Shown here: positions 36,946 through 49,316 of the stretch, one piece after another
Numbering within the stretch: position 1 is the stretch's first letter
Layout of the letters: the number at the start of each line of letters is the position of its first letter
Source of the DNA: Pyrocephalus nanus
Taxonomy: Eukaryota > Chordata > Aves > Passeriformes > Tyrannidae
DNA length: 64,000 bases
Reading direction: 5' to 3'
Assembly: GCA_038380795.1 (NCBI GenBank)
Contig: CM076260.1
Coordinates: 4,749,533-4,813,532 of the forward strand
The notes under the pieces: generated by a model
Told to the model about the DNA's origin: nothing
Database searches by the model: none
Seen by the model: only the letters and a program-made list of their open reading frames with translations
Made by a program: the position numbers and the translations under genes

Positions 36946-36949
36946 CCAT
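36692..36949 (-). CDS. Unrecognised open frame, possible exon
   Basis: This 85-codon frame begins MANNAYDISENN and its first ~39 codons have a non-repetitive composition rich in Asp, Asn and aromatic residues (for example FLADYYNTFDERDLDL). The ATG has A at -3 and G at +4, a strong vertebrate initiation context. At 36830-36831 the minus strand reads GAG|GTACGA, an acceptable splice donor, so the exon could be 36832-36949 with an intron after the Pro-Pro-Gly codons. An in-frame stop lies about 35 bases upstream of the ATG. I do not recognise the protein, see no domain, signal peptide or membrane segment, and cannot exclude a chance frame. Confidence 0.15.
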   Translation of the reverse strand: MANNAYDISENNCLTFIFRFLADYYNTFDERDLDLTPPGGTNAPPRACEDAVPRRKSRWCLPCPCPRSITQRDDSFTPHLGSTET

Positions 36950-39389
36950 ATTGCTGCCTTTACCTTTCTCATGTGAATTTAGTTAGAACTGGTAATAAAG
37001 TGTTCCAAAAGAACATGGGAGAATGCTGACTGGACAAAAGGAAACTTTCTTCAAGAACGTTACAATTTTGACAAAATTTTCAGGGTAAAGTAATCAAATG
37101 TTTGGTTACATGGGGAAAAAAAAAAAAAAGGCTGGATCCTTCACCTGCACTTTGTCATGTATTAGAGATTATATGATGCAAACATACATAGAAAAAAATC
37201 CAATATGAATGCCAAAAAAAAGGAGGATCAGCGTGAAGAGCTGAGATGTTCTCCAAAAAAACTGTTCTAAAATGTATTTCATTTAAAAAAAATACAGCAA
37301 CGTTCTCACACAATTAAAAGAAATAGCAAATTTTGTCCAGAAACTGATAAAATGCTATGTGCAGACTGAAATACTGCCAAGGTGAGGTGAAGCTGTGAAG
37401 GTCATCTCCATTTTTCTCAGTGTTGAGCTAGATAAATCCTTCCAAAGGTTGCTAGACTTCTGAACATCTAGAGTCTGGGTGTGTTAGAGACCCAAACCCT
37501 ATATTTATCTATTCAGGTGAATAGCTACCAAGTTTTGGAAGAGATTATACTATTATGGTATTTCTCATCTTATTTAAACCATTCTGAAGCTCCTTGAATT
37601 TCACTATTGTGCATGCTCAGAGATACTCCTGTCTGATTGCTTTGATGCCAGCAACGCCCCCTGAGACGGTTGAACTGGCAGATGTTTTCAGATTACCACT
37701 CTACCAGTTCAGACACACACTTCATTAAGGAGAGATATACAGACACTTTCTATTGAGGAGAGTGACAATGTCTGTCTTTCATATTATAATCCAATGGTAG
37801 GAGCACAGACACAGTGGGAAAGAGGGCCATCTTCCTTCTCAAAGACACGGGTCCAGTTGCTCTCCACTCAGAAGACAAGCCACAGCATCTGGTGGGTCCA
37901 AGCTGCTGCTGCCTGATCTCATTTCTTATTTCAGATGGTGACTTTTGCAGTGATGTTTTGATGTAAAGACAGAAACATTGAGACCTCTCGATGACCTGAG
38001 CATGCTGACCTCAAGCCAAGAAGGCAAAACCCCCCAGGTTTCCTATTTTGAAAGGAATGCCACATTCAGCCCTATATGATATAAAGGTGGGTGGAAGCAC
38101 CTCTACACATTTAAAACAAAGAGACCACTGCCTTTGCAAACACTGAAAAAACTTAAGATTTTTGGACTGTAAAAGAACACGTCCAGCTCTGTCCAGTTAC
38201 CAAGCTCAGGAGACCAGCAGGATCTCAGAGATACCCCTGGACAACCAACCAGCTTACATTTAGGTTCTCATGCCTGAGGTACACAACCTTCCCTTGATAA
38301 TACATAGGGAATTTCATCTTGTAGGACACAGTTGCAGAGTGTATTGCACACTCAGTACCAGCATGGCAGGTGTCCATGTTATACCATACTTAGCCCTTCT
38401 CCAGGTGCCTTCAGCCACTAACTCCTCTGCTCACACAACCTGAAGGGACACAGGGAACCCATCAGAGTGGTTGCATGACTCCAGTGAAATTTAACCTCAG
38501 CACTAGCTCAGAGGGCACCACTTTTCATGGTGGGTACATTTAGGGCAGCGGAGCTGTTTCTCCAGCCACACTGCTCATATTCCGTGGTGCTGGAAACTTC
38601 AGTGAAGTTCCTCTCCTCATTTACATTGCATTGTAGGAGTTTAAAGCCTCTTTGAAGAAGTGAGGCTAGAGAAAGGATTTGGAAGATGAGAGAATGGACA
38701 AGAGAGTATATCAGCCCTTTCATTCTTTAGATTTGAAGGGCATGTGAGATCAGTATTCAGTGGAGCCAAAATAGTCACAGTTTTTGGATGAATCCACTCA
38801 TGAATTGCGAATCATACAGAGAAATTTTCCTCTCCAGTGACTAAGGGGAAGACTTCAGGGGTCTGATATTAAACTGGGGTAAATTATCTTAGTTTCTTTG
38901 ACACCAATGAAGCCTTGACAGTTTACACATGCTGCTCACAGATGTCAGCCGCTTGCAAACACTGCCATTGTAAGCCAAATTTTAACGGGTGACCTATTGA
39001 TTAAAGGTTTATGTGTTTCTACTGTCCTGTTCCTAATCCCTCTATGAAAACTGTTTTGAAGAGAGTACTTTTTGAAGCATGCAAAGTTAGCTTCCAGTAA
39101 AAAGAAGGCCAGCCTTTTAAAAGGAGCTCCTAGTGATTCAGCAAAGATTTCTATTTTCAGCAATTTTGCTTCATTAAACTTCTTTGGGTCTTACCAAAAG
39201 TTACAGTAGATCATGACAGCGGTGTTGAGGGCTCGCTTGGAAATTGTGTCAGATCTTTGACCAGAAAGCTCCTGAGCTGGTTTCAGTGCTATTAAACTAA
39301 CGGATCCAGCTTTGTGTCCGCAGGAGATGTTTTGTTCCCCTGGACGTCGCGTGTTGTGGGACCCCCGCTGGGTCATTCTGTCCCCTTTT

Positions 39390-39535
39390 ATTGTTTACAG
39401 TTTACGTGTTGGGACTGGGCTGTCAGCTGGAAGCATGGGCTGGGTCAGACTGCATTGTCATGCAAATGACCCCCAGATTTACATATTACCCCAGACTAAT
39501 ATTCATTGTGAAGACTCAATAAGGTCTTTGATGGA
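39390..39535 (+). promoter_or_regulatory. Candidate enhancer with SOX-OCT composite site
   Basis: Positions 39453-39467 read CATTGTCATGCAAAT, an exact match to the composite element bound jointly by SOX2-type HMG proteins (CATTGT) and POU/OCT4-type proteins (ATGCAAAT). Nearby are TGTTTAC (39392-39398, forkhead-like) and CTTTGATG (39526-39533, TCF/LEF-like). The stretch has no interspersed repeat. Enhancer function is inferred from motif content only. Confidence 0.35.
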
Positions 39536-41749
39536 TAATAATTTTTTTTACAAGACTACAGTCTTCTTTGAAAGTGCAAATTAAACAGAAGCCCCATTAA
39601 TAGGATTTCAATGGTCTTTAAATGCTGTCAACTGTTCAACTGCATTGTGGTGTTTCAGGGTCAGATTCTGCCACCTGAACTTTTGGTGGTGATTAGTGAC
39701 TGCTCTGCAAATAACCTACTTACAGATAAATAAACTATTATTTAGGGTGAGCCCAGGTGCTGATCTTACTGCAAACAAACACTGGAGAAGTGCAGAAAAT
39801 GTTGGTGATTTATTTTTTTCCCCAGTTAGTACAAGTATGCAATTCAAGAAATAAAAATCAAGACCTGCAGTACCTCACAAGAAGTTCCATCAATACATTG
39901 AGTGCAATATATAAAGAACAGGATATTTGAACTTGGTAAAGGAGCACTCCTGAAGACATGAATGTTCCATGGTCTCCACACCAGTGAAATGTCAATATCC
40001 AACCTTTCAGTGAGCTCTGGAGATGTAGAAGTACCCTACCTTAGCAGTCCCAGCATGTCTATAGGAGCAAGAAGTACAGGGAGGGCATTAGGGGAAATGT
40101 AATCTCTGTTTAATGCTTCCTCTTCACCAGGAACTCCCCCCTTCATCCAGATCCCATACCTGATCCACGTTCCCAGTTTTATGTCCTTCTTTTATTTAGA
40201 GTTTCTGCAGTCACCATGCAGTTTCTGACATCTGGGATTCCACGCATATTTTAGAGGATGAGCTGGACTTCCAAGAAGGGATTTATTTTAGTTTTGTTGT
40301 GCTGCTGGGAAAAGCATGTTCATGGTCACTGTGTCTGAAGTCAGACTGCCATATTTTTCTCTGGGGTTTCCAGAGAAATTATTACTTTTACTGTACTATA
40401 CAGAGTCAGTGCAATACAGTGAAAAGGAAAGGTCATGTCCTGAACATCCACTGGCTTCTGTGGAGTGTATGGACAGGAAAGACATCATTAAAGTGAAAGA
40501 CCCATAAAGCTCAACACCAGAGAGATGGATTGAAACCTCTAATAAATGTCCTTGATTCTGAAATTTAGTCTAATGAGAATTATCATGGATGAAGAGAAAA
40601 TATCTCTAAAGGTGTTCTTCATAGAGGGTACATGGTAAAATTTATCTGACCCAATTAAATGTCTACAAATTATATGTTTATATCTGACATAATAACTCTA
40701 AATTCTGATTGTAAAACATGAAATAAATAAAATTGTTGGACTCTTAAAGAAGTCCTGTGTAGAAACCACCCTGTCCAGCTGAGTTACTTGCCATCTAAAC
40801 CCAAAAACTATTAACTTTCCAATGCCCAGGTTCTAATTTCTATGTATGTGGGATACTGTGGATTCCTTCCCACTTAGACATTAAGGATCTAGCACACACT
40901 TATTATCACTCCTAAGCCAAGCAAAGGGGTGAGACACGTAGTTCATTTTAGCTACATTACCATGAGACAAATTATTTTCTGATCCTGCTAATCCCTCTTC
41001 TCTGACAAGAAACATAACTTTTAGACAGCAAATGTCTGTGATTAACTTACATGTATCAGTGCATGTTATAATATTACCAGGTAGAGTTATTTTCCTTCTT
41101 ACTTGCTTATCCTGGGCAAGAGGTAATCCCTATGTATCTGCCCTTTCCTCCTGAGAAATCCTAGAAATTAACTGTTATCTGAGAGAATTATATTATATTT
41201 CCTAAGAGCTAAACAAGGTGTATTGCACTGCCTCTAGCACAGCAGAGATACAGATTTCTCTGAGAGGATTAAGGGTGTGATGAGCTGTTCTCTTTCTCCC
41301 CATGCAGCAGCAATGACTGTCTGCATGATGAAATCCTGCCCTTGTGGAAGAAAGAGGTGAAGTTATTCTGGATTTGCAGAGCATGAAGATTTCAACTATT
41401 AATAGTTTGGTGGAGGAGCAGAGAATTCTGGGTACACATAACTGGTGAAAAACCCAAGCAAAACATACAGCCTTTGATATAGCTTTATCAATTACAATGT
41501 TAACTTATTATTTTCCTTGGCTTCATTAATCCATAACTAATTTGAGTGGGTTCCAAGCTTGCTCTCTCTCATTCCCAATTAACCCAGTGGCAATTATCAC
41601 TGGCTTTAGTCTTTAATATCTAAGAAGTCTCTTTACCTCTTGAAAGAAGCTTTTGAAATCTGAAAATGCCAAACCAGCTAATGTTTTATTTAAGCCTAGA
41701 AAATGAACTTTAGGTTATTCCCCTTGCCATAGGTTAACTAATTATTTAT

Positions 41750-41794
41750 GAAAAAGGGAAGGAGAGAAAGGAGAGAAGAGAGAAGAAAGGAAGA
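41750..41794 (+). repeat. Homopurine tract, 45 bases
   Basis: Forty-five consecutive purines, a mix of GA, GGA and AAA units without a fixed period. Such tracts can adopt triplex (H-DNA) form. Confidence 0.9.
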
Positions 41795-41986
41795 CTAACA
41801 TCCCAAACCATTTTGGTTGTGCACCCTAACTCCTATGTGGAAAAGTTTGTTTCCTTTGATTGGGCATTTGGTGTACTCTCAATATTGTTGCTCCTAATTT
41901 TTGATCAATATATTTCATCTATATTAATAAATTTACATATATTTTAATAAAAATAACATTCTCTGGACCTAGGAGTGGCCAATATG

Positions 41987-42012
41987 GTTTGACCACATCC
42001 CTGTGGTCAAAC
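41987..42012. repeat. Perfect inverted repeat, 11-base arms
   Basis: Arms gtttgaccaca (41987-41997) and tgtggtcaaac (42002-42012) are exact reverse complements around a 4-base loop (tccc). Confidence 0.9.
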
Positions 42013-42576
42013 TGAAATAAAACAAAGTGGCTGGCTGTAAATTGTTTCTGGGAACAGTTTTCCATCTCCATTTTTAATCCCAGGACTCCTATCTTCCAGT
42101 CTAGGACAAAAGTGTTCCAGATCTGTGCTAACAGACCATGTACCAACAATCAAGTTTCAGTGCTTGTTCCCAAGTTATCCAGTCCTTCAAACAAAGCCAT
42201 AACTGATGTATCTGATGATGGTATAAATTTCTCTTAGGACATCAGTGAAAATCCCATATATATTTAGATCTAACTTGTCTTAAACAGGGAACCTACCCCC
42301 TTTTCTCTCTTTTATTTATTTTTTTTACCTTTTCAAACACCATAAAGACATATTGTTGATTATTGTTCTGGGGACAGCACGAGAAAATAACAGTGACAAG
42401 GTAAAACAAGAAGTGTGTTACCAGGGCAAAGGAGAGACAAAACATCACAAACATTAACCAGTAACCCATTTAATTTGTATTCTTCCACGGCAAGAAAAAT
42501 TAAAAGTAGTCAAGTTAGTGTGATGAAATTGTAACATAGGAAGAAAATTTAAATAAAAAAGAGAGGTTGAGCTCAG

Positions 42577-42593
42577 AAAAAAAAAAAAAAAAA
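42577..42593. repeat. Poly(A) run
   Basis: Seventeen consecutive A. No retrocopy is recognisable upstream. Confidence 0.95.
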
Positions 42594-43691
42594 GTGTAAA
42601 AATGAAGAGTGAGCAACCTTTGAGGAAGACAGGGGAATCCCCTTGGTCCTCTTGCTCACACTCAGACCAGAAAAAAGGTGAGACCAAAAAGCTGCTCATC
42701 TCATTTAAAGTGAGTATAATTTTTCTTTTCTATTTTATTTTAAAAACACAATAAAACTGTGCAGTTCTGATGACTGGAAAATCCCTCACCACCTCTTACT
42801 GCTCCCTCCGTGACTCCACTTGCTGGTGTTGCAATCTAAGCTCTACCTGTCCCAGACATTTGTGTCTTTGGCTGTTTATTGCCATCAGCTGGAAATTAAT
42901 GCCCCCCAGTGCTGCTACCAGAAGGCAGTTTGTCACTATATCCTAATCTGTGTCACAACAAAGTCACTCAAATGAGCTAAAAAGTGTTATTGTCATGATT
43001 TATACTGAGAACAACTCGTGTTGCACTGGAAGTAGGTGAGGAGCATTCACACAGTCCTTTTCACTACGTATGAAAGAGAATTGATGTCCAGCAAAGATTA
43101 ATGGCAGAGCAGACTATAAGTGACAGGGCTAAAACTGTATTTATTATACACAAAGGGAACACAAGCCCAGTGTCTGGATGTGAGGGTTTCTGTGGTTTGC
43201 AAAGGTTTAGTTTTCCTCCTCTAGGATCACAACCATTTCCATGGGTAAGTAGAGAGAGAGATCTGAAAATCTGAATAATGTGATGCAAAAAAAAAAAAAA
43301 AATTATTGAAAAGTATAGAAGTATATTAATATTTAACCATCACTTTAAAGAGAAAAAATAAGCACAAATCTTTCTGATTTAAAGTTTTCTACATTTTCAC
43401 TACATCCAGTGATACATGTGCTATGGAAGCCAACAGAAAAGTATTTTAAAAAGCAGAAATGTCCTAAGCACATGAGGTGTTGCAATAGAAAGGAAGATCC
43501 ATGGAGGTAAATTCTAGCCAATTCTGTCAGTTTTAGTGCTGCCTGGCTGTGGGCCATCAATAAAGCCTTAAATACTAAGGAGTAGTAAGTATACAAGCTA
43601 AAATGGATTTTTGGCTCCATGTAAGCATCATCTGTTTTCTCAGTTTCTTCATCTTCTAGGTGATGTTAGGTAGGAATAGCTGGTGTACCAA

Positions 43692-43775
43692 CATAGAATC
43701 AAAATAATAGAATCATTTGGGTTGCAAGAAACCTGAAAGATCATCTAATTCCAACCCCCTGCCATGGTGGGGTCG
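43692..43775 (-). repeat. CR1 3' end fragment, short
   Basis: It opens 'catagaatcaaaataataga' and 'atcatttgggttgcaagaaa', then 'cctgaaagatcatctaattc' and 'caaccccctgccatggtggg'. Reverse-oriented CR1 keeping about 85 bases, with the 8-mer tail interrupted. A short (AC)n run (43803-43816) follows. Confidence 0.9.
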
Positions 43776-45740
43776 TACCAAACAAGAGTAGAAGACATAG
43801 ATATACACACACACATGCATATATACTGGGTGGAGTCCATCCTGCCTCACAATTTAACTACATATGTTCCCTCCAAAGGAACAGCAATCCATAGTATTGG
43901 GAAAAAGCCAAGACACTCTTTCCTGAATAATCTTAGATGACAATTTCAAAACCTTCATTGAATTTTTGCTCAGAAAACAAGCTCGCTCTTAGAGGAGAAC
44001 AGAATTATCAGGGAAAGTAGTTCAAAACAAAAGAATATTTTTTTTTTTTCCTTTTTTCTTCTTTTGAAGTGTGAAATGTATTTTGGGAAACATCTCTCTG
44101 AACTATCAATGTCATGAGGACAGAGGGACAAACAGGGAGCCAAGCAAAGCCTCTTCAGAGAGAGCTTCAAAGAGATGTGTTTTCCCCCTAGAGTGGCTTT
44201 CTGAATCCAAATCCCTTCTTGTGCTGCTCCCACTAACTAGGTCTAAACTGTATTTCAGGCTCAGAGAGCCAGCAGAACCATGTGGACAGCTGTAGACACG
44301 CTACAGGCATCCTAGAGGCAGCAATCCACAACATTAGAGCTGGGTCAGACAGCAGGCTCTGTCTGACGTGGCTTCCTGCCTCACACCCTCAGGCAAACCT
44401 CTGAAATTCCTTCTCTCCCAGGGTTTGAGGCACCTGAACCAGGTAAAGTGCAGGGAGAGGAAAGCAGGAGATCATCTGGCTGGGGAGAAGCCACAGAGCT
44501 GAGTTGTGAATAGGGATGTGAGCATTAAAGGAGATACCTGGAGGACAAGGTCCCACCAGGTTCCTGCTCCTCTCAGCTTGTGGCATTTGGAGGTGGCCTC
44601 TGCTTTCCAGTCCTGACCCTATAAACTCCTTCTCAGATCATCAGTCAAACTCATTGACACCTAAAACACCAGCCATGAAGAGATGCACCAGTGCCAAGAA
44701 GCAAATAAGCAGGAAAGAGAACACTCATCAGGGAAAATCTGTATAAAAGTGAGACATGGGAAGTTTGAGTAAGGCCAGAATAAATATAAATATCAACAGC
44801 ACAACAATATTTTCAACTGAATCACTTTTCCCTCCATAACAAATGATTTTGATAAATGAGAACATGGTATGAGACTATGTCAAATTAACTTTTCAACATC
44901 TATCACTGGAAAACAGTCTTTAAAAATAATTTCTACTTCTTCATTATGATTATGTAGAAATTATGCATTAAAATTATCTCCTCGGTTAAATTAATTCTAA
45001 ACACATGCATATAACTGTACACATATATATAGCCCTTCTAATGTCTTTTTTTGCATCCTAAAAGATAAACAGATACGTTTTGATGTTTGCATTTTAGCGT
45101 TGCTATGTATACATACATGCATGTACACATTTCTCTTTAATATTGATATTAGCAACTGAAAAATTCCAATTACTCAGAAAACCTTCTCCTACATAATTCA
45201 CATTTTATGCACTACTTTTTTTAGTGATATTTCTTTCAGAGTCTCTTAGTAACATAATCCTAACTGTTGAGCACCACTAATGAAGGTGGAAATAATTCAC
45301 AGAGTTCTCATTTTTGAAACATTTTTTCTTTTTCTCCCATTTTTTTTCTTAAATATCTCACTATAGAAGAAATGGTCATCCTTATTTGTAGGCACCCATA
45401 GACCAAACTTCATGGTAGGATAACACTGCCAGACATGAAGTTATAAAGAATTGCCTTTTACCCCTCCCTATGGTCACTGATTTCAACCTGTACACTACAG
45501 TTTGCCTCCTCCTCAGGGATATTGGCACTGATGTTCATGGTCCAACACTTCAAAGAGCAAGAACTATTCATGTTTCTTCTTGGATTACCATGTTTTGGTG
45601 TCTTAAGAAGTAAATCCTTCCAGTGAGGGTTGAGACTGGCAGAAGATAGAGGACATGCAGGACCATGAAGGCAGAAGAAAAGGGAAGAGAGTGTCAGTAT
45701 TGGGATCATCCTTTTCAGAAATGAGCAAATTAGAATATTA
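43776..45740. other. Unique non-coding DNA
   Basis: No gene recognised. It holds a short (AC)n tract (43803-43816), T-rich runs near 44038-44060, and a G+C-richer piece (44360-44600) with no protein motif. Confidence 0.5.
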
Positions 45741-46054
45741 TAGAATCACAGAATGGTTTGGATTGGAAGGGAACTTAAAAGCAATCTCACTTCAACCTCC
45801 CTGCCATGGGCAGGACACCTTCCACTAGACCAGATTGCTCCAAGTCCCATCCAGCCTGGCCTTGGGCACTGCCAGGGATGGGGCACCCATAACTTCTCTA
45901 GGCCCCCTGTTTCAGTGCCTCACAGCAAAGAATTTCCTTCTAACAGCTAATCTAAATCTCTCCTCTTCTGGTTTAAAAACATTCCCCCTTTGTCCTATTA
46001 CTATTTGTCCATGTGAAAAGGGCTCTCCCTCTTTCCTGTGAGTCCCCTTTAAGT
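45741..46054 (-). repeat. CR1 3' end fragment, relatively long
   Basis: It opens 'tagaatcacagaatggtttg', then 'gattggaagggaacttaaaa', 'ctgccatgggcaggacacct', 'tccactagaccagattgctc', 'caagtcccatccagcctggc', 'cactgccagggatggggcac', 'gtttcagtgcctcacagcaa' and 'cctttgtcctattactattt'. This is the reverse complement of CR1, keeping about 310 bases. Confidence 0.95.
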
Positions 46055-48166
46055 CTGTTCATCATCTTTGCTTTTTCATCTAAATGTCTCCATGATATTT
46101 AGATGGAGCAGGTGGAGGGTGGGAACAACTTCCTGTCTAGCTGGGTTTTTGTGGAGAAATTGTCTAAGAAACATAAATTCAGGCTCTTTCACTGAACTTT
46201 ATTCTAAAAATGATCCCTTGGCTTTAATAGGGTGAAGTTAGTCCTAGGAATGAAACAGCAGAGGCCGTCCTCTGCCTCTGAAGCCAAATGTCCTGGTCTG
46301 ATTATATTTCAGTTGCATAAATATAGTTTTTAAATGCTTACAGACTTGCAGCATTTTTGTTTGCTCTTTGTGGTATTTTTTTTCCAGCATGATTATTAAG
46401 TGCTAGCAGAATTATTTTGATGAATAATTTTCAGACATTTGGTTGCTCATGAGCTGTTTGCTGCAACTATTTGATGTTTGTTATTCAAGCTGTATGATTA
46501 GCTCTGCAAGTCATGCATAATTCCTTCTGATTCTTCCTTCGAATATTATTATTTTATTTAAACTACATGGTGAAGCATGATGTCTTTTATAAATGTTTGG
46601 AAGAATGTTCTGTTGTACTAACATTTGTGAGAATATCAGAATTCATGAAAGACTACACACATGCTCACTCTGTGTCCATCTGAGCACTCTTTTTTAGTGT
46701 TCCTGAAGTTTTCAGCACATTCAGTTTTTTTTTCTCGATACTCCCTGATGGCTCATTCTTGGCTCTGCCAAAACCAAGATGGTAAAAAAAGAATAAGGCA
46801 AAAGGTACAATGAAAAATTTTTGTAAATGAATCATAAAACTTTTCTAGTTATTAATATATCCACAAATTGGAATTTTTAATATTTCTGCTATTCTACTTT
46901 TCTGTGGTGAGTTTGCTTGCTCAGTTTTATAAGAGTTTCTTCTCTTAATTGGAACAGCTGGATGCTGGGCCAGCCACAAAGCTTTCCTAATTAACTGTAT
47001 TTTCTTGCACTATTTGCTATCCTTTGATTTTTCTCCCACTAAGACTTCTGTAAAGGGAAAAAAAGAAAATATTAGAGATATGTTTCAACCAAATTTCTTT
47101 TTATTATTTATGTTGTGATTTTTTTTTTAATTTCATGCTCTCATGAGTCTCAAAGGAAAATTCCCCTTTCGATATTACAAAAATTAACCCCAGAAATAAA
47201 AAATAATATTTAAAGGAGATAGTGATTTTCTAATAAATTTGAGAGCTTCTCTCACCAGATATATCAATGTAACTTTGGAGGGACATTCAGTGGAAGGCTG
47301 CAAGGAGTTTGCCAGAGCTCAAAGTGCAATTCCCAGGAAACAAGGATGTGTACTTTTATTACTATTTCATGAAAGAGGAAAAGGAAGGTAACAGGAGATC
47401 TTGTCATTCAATGAGGTGGGTGATTCCTGCTTACAATTAGAAGTACCCTACTCCAAAATATGCCTTCTCTGGGAACATATAATCATCACACCACTATGGC
47501 ACAAGAGGTACAAAAGCTCCAAGAAGATGCTGAAGTAATAAGAATTGGCACATGTAAATTTAAGGCTCAATTTAACAGTCCCTGTCAGATTTAGCAAGAC
47601 CTAAACTGTAACAAAAGGACTTTAAATTAATATTCCAGGAGCATAAGGCCATTCTGCTGCCTCTGGTAAGAGAACAGCACACTGCAGCCCATGACTACAG
47701 CTGACAGCTAAGCTGGCAAATTCCTCAGTCACAGCAACTAACTTTGACAGGGATCATCAGTCAGAGTCTTTAGCAAGTCCACTTTCCCCTTTCTCCAGAG
47801 AGGAACACTTTCCATCCACCTGCTTGCTGCAGTTTGAATCCCTATCACATCACCTTCACCACTGCAGCTACTGGAGGCTTCTCGGTGATTTTTTTTTTCT
47901 TTCCCTTGCTTCCCACTTCTGTCAAACCACCACTGCTTTTATTTTACATTTGCAAGGACTTTAAAAAAAAGTAGATAGTTCTACAGGGGAGCAAGAAAAG
48001 TTCCTACTTTTTATTCTTTCCCCCTTGATGGAAATATTATTACAAAGACTTGCAGAGCCCAAGAGATTAAAAAAATGATTAAAGCTTCCAAGTACTGGCT
48101 TAATTTTTAAGTCATAAACTCCCCCAACTCTCAGTGGTCCAATCCTGATGATTTGCACAAAAGCTT
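46055..48166. other. Unique A+T-rich DNA, possible conserved non-coding stretch
   Basis: No gene recognised. The stretch 46280-46600 contains a dense set of A+T-rich homeodomain-like and POU-like words (for example 'catgattattaagtgctagc' and 'agtcatgcataattcc') with few homopolymers, which is how many vertebrate conserved non-coding elements read. The rest is A- and T-rich filler. Confidence 0.4.
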
Positions 48167-48293
48167 CATAGAATCACAGAATGGTTTGAGTTGGATGAGA
48201 TCTTAAAGATCACCTCATTACAACCCCCTGCCATGGGCAGGGACACCTTCCACTAGACCAGGTTGCTCAGAGCCCCATCCAGCCCGGCCTCGA
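48167..48293 (-). repeat. CR1 3' end fragment
   Basis: It opens 'catagaatcacagaatggtt', then 'tgagttggatgagatcttaa', 'caaccccctgccatgggcag', 'ggacaccttccactagacca' and 'gccccatccagcccggcctc'. Reverse-oriented CR1. It ends abruptly after the 'cggcctcg' block. Confidence 0.95.
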
Positions 48294-48961
48294 CATAAAT
48301 CTTGAAAGAAAACCTGAGTAGAACCCGTGTAGAGCTGCACTCCCACCTTTGATTTGTGATAGAATAAACCCATGAATATACATACTTTGTGAAAGCAACT
48401 CCAAAAGTACAGGAATTTACAAGTCCAATGAATAATGATTTGTTTTTACATTTTTACGTTCCCCCCGTCACATTCTGGTTGTGCAGAGATGAGTCGGTGT
48501 GTTTGCTCCTCCACGATGCACTTCAAGCTTGGAAAATATAATTCTTTGCTTTGCCTTGTCCAAATTCATTACAATCCTATGAGACCTCCTCCAAAATGGA
48601 AATTATTCAAAATCAAGGCCGGCAGTTGTTTGGGTTTGGTTTTCTTTTATTTGTTTGTTTGTTTGAGTTGGGGACCAGGAGCACAACACTGTTAATTTCT
48701 GTGACCTTCCAAGCTCAGATCAGTTTGTGTTCTTAGTGTGTAAAAAGACTGCAAATAAAAAGAATAATTTACTTCTAGCACTGGTTCCATTTTCTTTCAC
48801 AATTTTTTATTTCACCATTTCTATCACATATTCTAATAGTTTTTAAAGACTAGCTTTGCTGATAGCACTTGCAAATGCCAAAACTGTAGGCCATCAAATT
48901 ATTACAACCATCGAAAAGCCTTGTCCAAATAGCAATGTAATGAGGAGCATTGCAGGGGAGG
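48294..48961. other. Unique A+T-rich spacer
   Basis: About 670 bases between two CR1 copies. Nothing recognisable apart from a short TTTG repeat (48648-48665). Confidence 0.6.
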
Positions 48962-49316
48962 GGCTCAGCCTGGAGAAAAAGGAGGCTCAGGGAACCTTCT
49001 TGCTCTCTACAACTATGTGAAAGGCGGGTTTAGCCCAGTGGGGATTGGCCTCTTCTCTCAGTTAAGAAGCTACAGGACAACAGGACATGCCTTCAAGTTA
49101 CACCATGGGAAATTTAGACTGAATATCAGGAAAAATTTCTTCACCAAGTGAAGGGTCAAGCATTGGATCAGACTGCCCAGGGAAACCAGGAAGTCACCAT
49201 TTGTGGAAGTGTGAAAAACAAGCAGACGTGGCACTGAGGGACTTGATTTAGAGGTCATGGTGTTAGTAAAGGTTTGGCTTAATGATTTTAGAGGTCTTTT
49301 CCAGCCTTAATGACTG
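48962..49316 (+). repeat. CR1 3' end fragment, about 355 bases
   Basis: It starts 'ggctcagcctggagaaaaag' and 'gaggctcagggaaccttctt', then 'ctctacaactatgtgaaagg', 'ggacaacaggacatgccttc', 'ttcaagttacaccatgggaa', 'gaatatcaggaaaaatttct', 'actgcccagggaaaccagga' and 'ttagaggtcttttccagcct'. It reaches further 5' than most plus-strand copies here. The 8-mer tail is lost after 'taatgactg'. Confidence 0.95.

Larger units (their letters stand above)
35813..43691. other. Longest CR1-free span; candidate regulatory DNA
   Basis: Nearly 7.9 kb without a recognised interspersed repeat. It holds the CpG-retaining patch (36470-36945), the SOX-OCT composite motif (39453-39467), a 45-base homopurine tract (41750-41794), a perfect hairpin (41987-42012) and poly(A) runs (37116-37128, 42577-42593, 43287-43301). 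No confirmed gene is seen. Confidence 0.5.

Noticed and set aside
39312..39584. 90-codon open frame over the SOX-OCT stretch
   Set aside because: It has no protein motif. The interest of this stretch is in its DNA-binding motifs.
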